From Salinisphaera sp049568105 (GTDB taxonomy: Bacteria > Pseudomonadota > Gammaproteobacteria > Nevskiales > Salinisphaeraceae), in NCBI RefSeq assembly GCF_049568105.1, contig NZ_CP145335.1, positions 2,480,001 to 2,544,000 of the forward strand: a DNA stretch of 64,000 nucleotides. The letters are read 5' to 3'. How positions within the stretch are numbered: position 1 is the first letter of the stretch; each line of letters opens with the position of its first letter. Shown here piece after piece: positions 9,408 to 16,750 of the stretch. Position numbers and translations under genes: made by a program. Below the pieces are notes generated by a model. The model ran no database searches. It was given only the letters and a program-made list of their open reading frames with translations, and was not told the DNA's origin.

Positions 9408-10379
9408 TCAACGTTTGGGCAACACCGTCTGCGGATCGATTGGGTCGCCGTCGTGCCGGATTTCGAAATGCAGCATCGGTTTGTTGCCCGGGCCGAGCCC
9501 CATGTTGGCGATATGCGCCCCGGCCGCGACGGTTTGGCCCTGCTCGACCAGGCTTTTCCGATTGAAACCGTAGGCCGATAGATAGTGCTCGTCGTGCTTG
9601 ACGATGATCAGCTTGCCATAACCTTTCAGGCCAATACCGTTGTAGACCACAGTGCCGCTCGAAGCGGCATAGATCGGACTGCCGACGTTGCCGCCCAGCT
9701 CAATGCCGCGGCGGCGTGCTGACGGATCATAGGCCCGCAGCAGCGATCCGCTGGCCGGCCATTGCCAGCCATCGGCGCTCGGACCACCGGCGGTAACCGT
9801 TGTCTGCTTGGTTGCCTGTGAGGCGCTGGCCGAATCGATCGTATGCTGTTCGGCGCTAGCGGTATCGTCTGGCTGCTTCGGCTCCGGCGCCGGCACCTGT
9901 TGCCGGGTCGGCATCGGCCCGGACGACCCGGTACGGATCGCAGCCGGCGCCTGGTTGGCACTGCGTACCACGGTGGGCGCGCTGCGCTGGGCCAATGGAT
10001 GGGTCGTACCGCTCGAGGTCGATTCATGAACCGCCGGAGCCTGCTGACGGGCCGATGCCGGCGCCTGGCGCTGATCGGATATGTCCGCGTAGTTCAATCG
10101 TGGATAGGGATTGAGCGTCAGGCGCTCGCCGACATCGATACGGTACGGCGGCCGGATATGGTTCCAGCGCGCTAGGGCATGCCAGTCGAGATCGTAATGC
10201 TGGGCGATCGCCCACAGAGTGTCACCGCGCTGAACCGTATAGGTATCGGGCGCGAACGTCCGGTTGATCGAACAACCGGACAAAACCACCGCCAGTCCGA
10301 GCCCCGCAGCCGTCACCACACTCAGACGGCGAAGCGATAGACCAGATAAGCGATCACGACAAGGCCGACGATAATCCAT
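9408..10379 (-). CDS. nlpD: NlpD-type LysM/LytM lipoprotein, amidase activator
   Basis: NlpD is an envelope lipoprotein that activates a cell-separation amidase (AmiC in E. coli). The N-terminus has a basic region and a lipobox ending LSGC, making C36 the lipidated residue. One LysM domain (about 46-90) binds peptidoglycan, a Pro/Thr/Ser/Ala-rich linker follows, and a LytM/M23 domain occupies about 212-320. The LytM domain is degenerate: RGIELGG and YGF stand where catalytic M23 enzymes have zinc-binding His residues, as in NlpD, so it is probably an activator rather than a hydrolase. The only ATG overlaps the upstream gene by 58 bp. No rpoS follows; alaC lies downstream instead. Confidence 0.9.
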   Translation of the reverse strand: MDYRRPCRDRLSGLSLRRLSVVTAAGLGLAVVLSGCSINRTFAPDTYTVQRGDTLWAIAQHYDLDWHALARWNHIRPPYRIDVGERLTLNPYPRLNYADISDQRQAPASARQQAPAVHESTSSGTTHPLAQRSAPTVVRSANQAPAAIRTGSSGPMPTRQQVPAPEPKQPDDTASAEQHTIDSASASQATKQTTVTAGGPSADGWQWPASGSLLRAYDPSARRRGIELGGNVGSPIYAASSGTVVYNGIGLKGYGKLIIVKHDEHYLSAYGFNRKSLVEQGQTVAAGAHIANMGLGPGNKPMLHFEIRHDGDPIDPQTVLPKR

Positions 10380-10900
10380 CCGATCCAGTCCAGGTACTTG
10401 AGCACGCGTGTTTCAAAGGTCGGCCCCAACCATCGCACCAATCCGGCCACGATAAAAAACCGTGCGCCGCGTCCGACCGCCGAAGCCAGGGCAAAGGGCA
10501 CCACCGCCATGCCGAGGGCACCCGCGGCGATGGTGAAAAGTTTATAGGGCACCGGGCTGAACCCTGCGAACAAAACAGCCCAGAACCCGTACTCGGCAAA
10601 CCACTGACGGACCGTTTCATAGCCCTGCCCGTAGCCGAGGTCGTACAGCCAGGGCAGAATCTGTTCGATGAACAGCGCCCCGATCAGATAGCCGAACAGA
10701 CCACCGATAGTCGAGCCGGCGGTCGCGATCAGCGCATAACGCCACGCCCGATTGCGTCGGGCAAGCACCATCGGCGCCAGCATGACGTCTGGTGGAATCG
10801 GGAAAAACGAGCTTTCGGAGAACGCCAGCGCCGCCAGCCAGGGCTGGGCATGCCGGTGCGCGGCCGCACGTACCACCGCGTCATAGAGTCTGCGCCACAT
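10322..10900 (-). CDS. YqaA/DedA-like VTT-domain inner-membrane protein
   Basis: This 192-residue polytopic membrane protein belongs to the VTT (SNARE-associated/DedA-like) superfamily, whose DedA members move undecaprenyl phosphate or other lipids. The sequence has SESSFFPIPPDVML near residue 29, as in YqaA proteins, the FAGFSPVPYK loop near 115, and about five hydrophobic segments. Its start overlaps the pcm stop (TAATG) and its end overlaps nlpD, so it is translationally coupled inside surE-pcm-nlpD. Substrate and exact role are unknown. Confidence 0.85.
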   Translation of the reverse strand: MWRRLYDAVVRAAAHRHAQPWLAALAFSESSFFPIPPDVMLAPMVLARRNRAWRYALIATAGSTIGGLFGYLIGALFIEQILPWLYDLGYGQGYETVRQWFAEYGFWAVLFAGFSPVPYKLFTIAAGALGMAVVPFALASAVGRGARFFIVAGLVRWLGPTFETRVLKYLDWIGWIIVGLVVIAYLVYRFAV

Positions 10901-11577
10901 TAGTCGTTGCCTTCGATCAAAGGCACGAAACTTACCGGATCGAGATCCTCGCGTGCGAAGGAACTGCCCTGGCGTCGTACCACTACAAGTCGCTGCCCAC
11001 CGCCCGGCACGGCTACCGGCACGATCATGCGGCCCCCATCGGCCATCTGCTCGTACAACGATGTCGGCAGCTGCTCGGCGCCGGCCGTTACCAAAATCAC
11101 ATCGAACGGTCCATAAGCCGGCAGCCCAAGGATGTCCTCGCGCGCTTCGCGGACCCGAATATTGCGATAGCCGAGCTCGGCGAATCGGCGGCGCGCCAGC
11201 TCGTACAGTGGCTTGACGCGTTCGACCGTATATACAGCATCGATCAGCTCGGCTAAAACGGCCGCCTGGTAGCCGCTGCCGGTGCCAATTTCCAGGACAT
11301 TCGCCGGCTCGCCATCGGCCAGCAGCAGACTCGTCATCTGGGCCACGATATAGGGCTGGGAAATAGTCTGGCCGTAGCCGATCGGCAGCGCCGTATCGTC
11401 GTAGGCGCGGCTGGTCATAGCCTCATCGACGAACATATGCCGCGGCACGCGATTCATCGCTTCCAGCACCCGATCGTCTTGGATGCCGAGTTGTTCCAAA
11501 CGTGATATCAGACGCGCCCGGCTGCGCGCCGAGGCCATACCGAATCCAAGAACGTGAGGATGCTTGTCCAACGCCAT
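10900..11577 (-). CDS. pcm: protein-L-isoaspartate O-methyltransferase
   Basis: Pcm methylates isoaspartyl residues in damaged proteins so that they can revert. The SAM-binding motif reads EIGTGSGYQ, preceded by the family segment YGQTISQPYIVA. A longer frame starts with TTG at 11598 inside surE; the ATG at 11577, 2 bp after the surE stop, is the better start and gives 225 residues, with a short extension before the usual IQDDRVLEAM region. The surE-pcm pairing is conserved. Confidence 0.95.
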   Translation of the reverse strand: MALDKHPHVLGFGMASARSRARLISRLEQLGIQDDRVLEAMNRVPRHMFVDEAMTSRAYDDTALPIGYGQTISQPYIVAQMTSLLLADGEPANVLEIGTGSGYQAAVLAELIDAVYTVERVKPLYELARRRFAELGYRNIRVREAREDILGLPAYGPFDVILVTAGAEQLPTSLYEQMADGGRMIVPVAVPGGGQRLVVVRRQGSSFAREDLDPVSFVPLIEGND

Positions 11578-11579
11578 AG

Positions 11580-12329
11580 TCACAGCCGAACGAGCCAATC
11601 GGACAACGACGACAAACTATTGTGCCGCGTCAGATCAATCTGTAGCGGTGTGACCGATACGAATCCCTCGCCAACGGCGTGAAAATCCGTTCCCGGGCCG
11701 GCATCGGCCTGGCCACCGGCCGGGCCGATCCAATATACCCGCCGACCGCGCGGGTCGCGATCGGCGATCAGTTTTTCGGCCCGATGCCGATAGCCGAGCC
11801 GGGTCGCTCGATAGCCTGCCAGAGCCTCGAAAGGCAGATCCGGTACGTTGACGTTGAGAATCGTATCGGCCGGCAGCGGATGGTCGATCAATAAACGCAC
11901 CATCGATACGGCCACCCGGGCCGCCGTGTCGTAGTGCTCGCAGTCATCGCCGATCAGGGAGATAGCAATCGCAGGCAAGCCCAGGGAGCGCCCTTCGGTC
12001 GCGGCCGCGACGGTCCCGGAATAGAGCACATCGTCGCCGAGATTAGCGCCGGTATTGATCCCCGAGACCACCATGTCCGGGTCCTGCTCGAACAGGCCGG
12101 TGGTCGCCAAGTGCACGCAGTCGGTGGGCGTACCGTCCACGGCGAACAGATTGTCGCCGACCTCGCGCACCCCCAGGGGCCGATTTAGCGTCAGCGAATT
12201 GCTCGCCCCGCTTCGATTGCGATCCGGGGCGACCGTCACCACGTCGTCGCAGACCGCGGACATCGCCTCGCGCAGCGCCGCCAGACCCGGCGCATGGGCT
12301 CCATCATCGTTGCTCAGCAGTAATCGCAT
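11580..12329 (-). CDS. surE: 5'/3'-nucleotidase SurE
   Basis: SurE is a metal-dependent nucleotidase and exopolyphosphatase acting on nucleoside monophosphates under stress. The N-terminus MRLLLSNDDG carries the metal-binding DD pair, followed by a NRSGASNSLT-type motif and SGINTGANLGDDV, all typical. The open frame extends upstream to 12452, but the ATG at 12329 gives the canonical N-terminus and 249 residues. It is divergent from the Smr gene (125-bp gap) and leads surE-pcm-VTT-nlpD. Confidence 0.96.
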   Translation of the reverse strand: MRLLLSNDDGAHAPGLAALREAMSAVCDDVVTVAPDRNRSGASNSLTLNRPLGVREVGDNLFAVDGTPTDCVHLATTGLFEQDPDMVVSGINTGANLGDDVLYSGTVAAATEGRSLGLPAIAISLIGDDCEHYDTAARVAVSMVRLLIDHPLPADTILNVNVPDLPFEALAGYRATRLGYRHRAEKLIADRDPRGRRVYWIGPAGGQADAGPGTDFHAVGEGFVSVTPLQIDLTRHNSLSSLSDWLVRL

Positions 12330-12454
12330 GGACTCAGCCAGTTGCCTTGAATAATGCACGTGCAGACGTGCTTTCAGGCCGCTAGCATAGCTTATCGGAG
12401 CTTGGTTTGGCTGCCGTAACCAAGCATCGATCACGGCGACAGGAGTACACAACC
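12330..12454. promoter_or_regulatory. divergent promoter region between surE and the Smr gene
   Basis: This 125-bp gap separates the two divergent starts and must hold promoters for both directions. The only signal I can assign is the AGGAG ribosome-binding site at 12441-12445, ten bases before the Smr ATG. No clear operator is visible. Confidence 0.4.
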
Positions 12455-13027
12455 ATGGCCCGATCCCGCGACCGGCGCGACGACAACGACATCAGCGACG
12501 AAGACAGCGCGCTGTTTCGCGAGCAGGTTGGGCCGGTCGAGGAAATCCGTCAGAGCCAGCGTCCCCCGGCCCGCGAACTGCCTTCGGCGCGGCCACGGAT
12601 GCGCGAAGCGGACGAGGCCGCTGTGATGTCCGAATTGTTCGACGACATCCCCCCGGATCCGGATATCGAGACCGGCGACGATCTGGTGCATCGTCAGCTC
12701 GGCGTCCAGAACGCCGTGATCCGCAAGCTGCGCCGCGGCCATTACCGGTGTCAGGCCGAGATCGATCTACACGGCATGGTCGTCGATGTGGCTCGTCGCT
12801 GCCTAACCGAATTTCTTTACGAAGCCCTGGACCGCGGCTATCGCTGTATCCGCATCGTACACGGCAAAGGCCTGCGCTCAGGCCATCGCGGGCCGGTGCT
12901 CAAGATCAAGGTGGCCGGCTGGCTGCGCCAGCGCGATGAGGTTCTCGCCTATACCTCGGCACGCCAGACCGATGGCGGCACCGGGGCGCTCTACGTTCTG
13001 CTGAGGAAAAAACCGCCCCAATCCTGA
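12455..13027 (+). CDS. Smr-domain protein (SmrA/YfcN-like endonuclease)
   Basis: This 190-residue cytoplasmic protein has a charged N-terminal half and a C-terminal Smr domain (about 100-185). The domain shows the family motifs DLHGM and HGKG. Smr proteins act as endonucleases on DNA, or on mRNA of collided ribosomes, and the stand-alone proteobacterial type resembles SmrA/SmrB. The ATG at 12455 follows an AGGAG at 12441-12445, so an upstream in-frame start at 12407 is rejected. It converges with truD across 10 bp. Confidence 0.88.
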   Translation: MARSRDRRDDNDISDEDSALFREQVGPVEEIRQSQRPPARELPSARPRMREADEAAVMSELFDDIPPDPDIETGDDLVHRQLGVQNAVIRKLRRGHYRCQAEIDLHGMVVDVARRCLTEFLYEALDRGYRCIRIVHGKGLRSGHRGPVLKIKVAGWLRQRDEVLAYTSARQTDGGTGALYVLLRKKPPQS

Positions 13028-13037
13028 CCGCGATCGA

Positions 13038-14138
13038 TCAGCCCCGATCGCCTTCCGCGGGCTCGACTGTCTGCGACGCATCCTCGACCGCAATCAGTTC
13101 GCGCAGCACACTGGTGGCAAACGCCCCGCTCGGCAGGCTGAAGCGCAATAGCACGTCGTCCTGTTCGAACGACAGCTCCAGATCGGGCACGGCCAAACGC
13201 AAGGCGCGGCGTTCGGCATCGACCCGAGCGGCTTCCAGCCCCTGGGTCAGATCGGGATATTCGGCCAGCACGCGCTGCTCCAAGGCCCCGGCCTCGCGAT
13301 CCGGCACGACCGCGTTTGAGCCGAGACGCCCGGCCATGGGGCCAGTCGGATGGATATCCTGGGCGGCAACGCGCTCTGCCAGCGACGCGGCGCTCTCGGC
13401 ACTGGTCGAGGCCGCGAACACACTTTGCGAGCCGGCCAGCATGAACACGTCCCCGGCCATGGGCTCAGGCCAGCGATCAGCAGCGATTCGGGCATCGAGC
13501 ACGGCATTGAACACCAGCGAACGCGCGGCCGAGAGTGCGAAACCGCGTCGGTTGCGCGACAGCCGCTTGCCAGCAAACAAGGCTCGTGCCAGTTCCAGAT
13601 TACGCCCGCCATGGCCAAACCGCTGGGGACCGAAATAGTTCGGCACACCAGACTGGCGGGCGCGGGCCGCGTCGTGGGTCAGTTGTTCGCGATCAAGGTC
13701 ACGAACCCCGCGTACTCGAATCACGAAGCTATTGGCCCGGTGCGTTCCGCGCTTGAGTTTGCGCCCATGGCGATGCACCGCGAGTATGCGCCAGTCGGCT
13801 TCCTCCGGCCAGGCCGGCAGTTCGCTTTTAATCGGCCAGGCCAAGGAAAACCACTGCCGTGTCACGGCATGCCGGTCCTTGAGACCGCTATAGCCGATAT
13901 AGCGCGGATGCACACCGGTCGCCGCGGACAGACGCTCGACTAGGTGCGGTGTGGTCAAGCCGGTCTTTTCGATCCATAGCCAGACATGCTCGCCGGCCTC
14001 ATCGAATACCACCGGGCAATCCTCTTCGACGACGAAGTCGGCCGGTTCGACTCGGAGCTGACCATGCGCTCGCGGCGCTTGACCACGGGCATAGGCAAAA
14101 CCGGCGACATCGACTCGATCGCCGTCAAGAAACGTCAT
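13038..14138 (-). CDS. truD: tRNA pseudouridine(13) synthase TruD
   Basis: TruD isomerises U13 of tRNA-Glu to pseudouridine. The catalytic Asp lies in GYSGLKDRHAVTRQ (about residue 87), the diagnostic TruD motif, and VPNYFGPQRFG near 165-175 is also typical. Length is 366 residues. It starts 10 bp after ftsB; in E. coli and Pseudomonas ispF, and commonly ispD-ispF, would lie immediately upstream, but here they are missing. Confidence 0.96.
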   Translation of the reverse strand: MTFLDGDRVDVAGFAYARGQAPRAHGQLRVEPADFVVEEDCPVVFDEAGEHVWLWIEKTGLTTPHLVERLSAATGVHPRYIGYSGLKDRHAVTRQWFSLAWPIKSELPAWPEEADWRILAVHRHGRKLKRGTHRANSFVIRVRGVRDLDREQLTHDAARARQSGVPNYFGPQRFGHGGRNLELARALFAGKRLSRNRRGFALSAARSLVFNAVLDARIAADRWPEPMAGDVFMLAGSQSVFAASTSAESAASLAERVAAQDIHPTGPMAGRLGSNAVVPDREAGALEQRVLAEYPDLTQGLEAARVDAERRALRLAVPDLELSFEQDDVLLRFSLPSGAFATSVLRELIAVEDASQTVEPAEGDRG

Positions 14139-14148
14139 GTTGGAGAAC

Positions 14149-14478
14149 TCAGCCCTGGCTACCCGAAGCCGCGCTCGGCGCCGGCGTCTGCTCCGCGGCC
14201 TGGTTTTCGGGAACAGTTAGAAAGAAGGTCTCGCCCGGCTTGACCATACCCATTTCAACCCGGGCCCGGCCTTCGGTAGCTCCGACGCCGGATTTCAGAT
14301 CCTCGATCTGGGCCTGCATGGCATCGTTGCGTTTTTCCGCCTGAGCGTTCGTCTTCTGGAGTTCGTCGCGCATGCTCTGCAGATGATGCACCTGCGCAAA
14401 ACTGCCCTCACCGATCCACAGCCGATACTGCAGACCAGCGAAAACGACGAGCAGGGCGACGACGGCAACGCGATACAT
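14149..14478 (-). CDS. ftsB: cell division protein FtsB
   Basis: FtsB is a bitopic divisome protein that pairs with FtsL and FtsQ and helps activate septal synthesis. From the ATG at 14478 it is 109 residues: a short cytoplasmic tail MYR, one transmembrane segment (about 4-22), then LQYRLWIGEGS and a coiled coil (about 28-70), as expected. The frame continues upstream to 14544, but that extension does not fit the family. It follows eno by 69 bp, as in many Gammaproteobacteria. Confidence 0.93.
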   Translation of the reverse strand: MYRVAVVALLVVFAGLQYRLWIGEGSFAQVHHLQSMRDELQKTNAQAEKRNDAMQAQIEDLKSGVGATEGRARVEMGMVKPGETFFLTVPENQAAEQTPAPSAASGSQG

Positions 14479-14547
14479 TTTCGGATTGTAGCGCGTTGCC
14501 GTCGACTGTCCAGCCGACGACCGGTTGATAACCCGGTCAAGCAAGAG

Positions 14548-15831
14548 TTACAGCTCGAAGTTGAAGGCTTTCTTGCCGGGATAGACCGCCCGGCTGCCCA
14601 GCTCGGCTTCGATCATCAGCAGCCGGTTGTACTTGGCGATGCGATCGGAGCGCGACAGCGAACCGGTCTTGATCTGGGTCGCGGCAGTCGCCACGGCCAA
14701 GTCAGCAATGGTCGAGTCCTCGGTCTCACCAGAGCGATGCGACACCACCGCCGAATAATCGGCGCGGGTGGCCACGTCGATCGCGCGCAGGGTCTCGGTG
14801 AGCGTGCCGATCTGGTTGGGCTTGATCAGGATCGAGTTGGCAATGCCCTGCTCGATGCCCTTCTGCAGAATCCGGGTGTTGGTGACGAACAGATCGTCGC
14901 CGACCAGCTGGATCTTGTCGCCCAGACGTTCGGTCAGCAGCGCCCAGCCGTCCCAGTCGTCCTCGGCCATCCCATCTTCGATGGTGATGATCGGGTACTG
15001 GTCGACCAGCTTGGCGAGATAGTCCACAAAGCCCTTGGCGTCGTAGTTCTTACCTTCGCCGTCCAGCTTATAGGTTCCGTCTTCGTAGAACTCGGTGCTG
15101 GCTGCGTCGATGCCGAGGAAGACATCCTCGCCCGGCTTGTAGCCGGCCCGTTCAATGGCTTCGACCAGGGTCGACAACGCTGCCTCGTTCGACGGCAGAT
15201 CCGGAGCGAAACCACCCTCGTCGCCGACTGCGGTCGACATGCCGCGCTCGCCCAGTAGCTTCTTAAGGTGCTGGAAGACTTCGGCACCGCAGCGCAGGGC
15301 TTCCGAGAAACTCGGCAGCCCGGCCGGCACGATCATGAATTCCTGGATATCGACGTTGTTCGAGGCATGCTCGCCGCCGTTGATGACATTCATCATCGGT
15401 ACCGGCAGCTGGGTGGCTTCGTCGTGGCCGAGAAAAGCATACAGGCCCTGGCCAGCTTCGTTGGCCGCAGCATGCGCAGCCGCCAACGATACGCCCAACA
15501 ACGCATTGGCGCCCAGACGACCCTTATTATCGGTGCCGTCGAGTTCGATCAGCATCTTGTCGAGGCCAGCTTGATCGGTGGCGTCGTAGCCCTTGATCTT
15601 CTTGGCGATCTCGCCGTTGACGTTGGCCACGGCGCGGGTCACGCCCTTGCCGAGAAAGCGGGATTTGTCGTTGTCGCGCAGCTCGACGGCTTCCAGGCTG
15701 CCGGTCGAAGCGCCCGATGGCACCATCGCCAGCCCGGTCGCACCGGAATCCAGCTCGATCTGGACCGCCACCGTCGGATTACCGCGCGAGTCAATCACCT
15801 GATAGCCGCGGGTACTGGAAATCTTCGACAT
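14548..15831 (-). CDS. eno: enolase
   Basis: Enolase interconverts 2-phosphoglycerate and phosphoenolpyruvate in glycolysis and gluconeogenesis and is also an RNA-degradosome partner in Gammaproteobacteria. The 427-residue protein starts MSKISSTRGYQVIDSRGNPT and has the GDEGGFAP, EDGMAEDDW, LIKPNQIGT and SHRSGETED motifs that carry metal ligands and catalytic residues. A TTG frame from 15864 is rejected in favour of the ATG at 15831. The kdsA-eno-ftsB order is conserved. Confidence 0.97.
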   Translation of the reverse strand: MSKISSTRGYQVIDSRGNPTVAVQIELDSGATGLAMVPSGASTGSLEAVELRDNDKSRFLGKGVTRAVANVNGEIAKKIKGYDATDQAGLDKMLIELDGTDNKGRLGANALLGVSLAAAHAAANEAGQGLYAFLGHDEATQLPVPMMNVINGGEHASNNVDIQEFMIVPAGLPSFSEALRCGAEVFQHLKKLLGERGMSTAVGDEGGFAPDLPSNEAALSTLVEAIERAGYKPGEDVFLGIDAASTEFYEDGTYKLDGEGKNYDAKGFVDYLAKLVDQYPIITIEDGMAEDDWDGWALLTERLGDKIQLVGDDLFVTNTRILQKGIEQGIANSILIKPNQIGTLTETLRAIDVATRADYSAVVSHRSGETEDSTIADLAVATAATQIKTGSLSRSDRIAKYNRLLMIEAELGSRAVYPGKKAFNFEL

Positions 15832-15907
15832 AAGCTTTTGGATATCGCGTTGATGTAAGTTCAATCGGCCTGCCGCGCGATCGAATCGGCCGGCGGCGGC
15901 CCCAAGA

Positions 15908-16750
15908 TTAACCGTTCGGAGCGCGTTCTGTCATGATGCCGGCACGTTTGACCACGCCGTCCAACTCGACCAGCGTTTCGAGCAGTTCACGCATATGCGT
16001 CAACGGCAACGAATTCGGGCCATCGCAGAGCGCGTTGTCAGGATCCGGATGGGTTTCCATGAACAACCCAGATACGCCGGCACCAGCCGCAGCCCGCGCC
16101 AACACCGGGATATGTTCGCGCGCGCCGCCCGAAGCGCTGCCCAGCCCGCCGGGCAGCTGTACCGAATGGGTCGCGTCGAACACGACCGGGCAGCCGGTAT
16201 CCCGCATCATGGCCAGACCTCGCATATCGACCACGAGATTATTGTAGCCAAAGGCAAAACCGCGCTCGCAGACCAAAATATCCTCACCGCCGACTTCGCG
16301 CGCCTTGGCGACTACGCCGTTCATCTCGGCCGGCGACAGGAACTGGCCCTTCTTAATATTGACTGGCTTGCCCGAAGCCGCGACCGTCTGAATGAAATCG
16401 GTCTGGCGGCAGAGAAACGCCGGGGTCTGCAGCATATCGGCCACGACCGATACCGGCTCGACCTGGGCCTCGACATGCACATCAGTGGTCACCGGCACGC
16501 CGATCTCGCGTTTGACCGCGGCCAGCGTTTCCAGGCCGGCATCCATACCCGGGCCACGATAGCTGGTATGCGAACTACGGTTAGCCTTATCGAAAGACCC
16601 CTTGAACACATAGCCGATACCAAGATCGGCACAGATTTCGGCGACGTGGCCGGCGATATCGATCGACAGCTGTTGCGATTCCAGGCTATCGGGCCCGGCG
16701 ATCAGAAACAGCGGCGCATCGCCCCCAACCGTGAATTCACCTAGATTCAT
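15908..16750 (-). CDS. kdsA: 3-deoxy-D-manno-octulosonate 8-phosphate synthase with Asp21 at the Cys/Asn site
   Basis: KdsA condenses phosphoenolpyruvate with arabinose 5-phosphate to give KDO 8-phosphate for the lipopolysaccharide core. The 280-residue protein has KGSFDKANRSS, CRQTDF, the FDATHSVQLPGG histidine, the ETHPDP glutamate and CDGPNSLPL. The ATG at 16750 overlaps the pyrG stop (ATGA), so the pair is coupled; the longer frame to 16855 is rejected. Odd point: the N-terminal motif is IAGPDSLES, with Asp21 where metal-dependent enzymes have a metal-binding Cys and metal-independent ones have Asn. The codon GAT is clear. Confidence 0.95.
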   Translation of the reverse strand: MNLGEFTVGGDAPLFLIAGPDSLESQQLSIDIAGHVAEICADLGIGYVFKGSFDKANRSSHTSYRGPGMDAGLETLAAVKREIGVPVTTDVHVEAQVEPVSVVADMLQTPAFLCRQTDFIQTVAASGKPVNIKKGQFLSPAEMNGVVAKAREVGGEDILVCERGFAFGYNNLVVDMRGLAMMRDTGCPVVFDATHSVQLPGGLGSASGGAREHIPVLARAAAGAGVSGLFMETHPDPDNALCDGPNSLPLTHMRELLETLVELDGVVKRAGIMTERAPNG

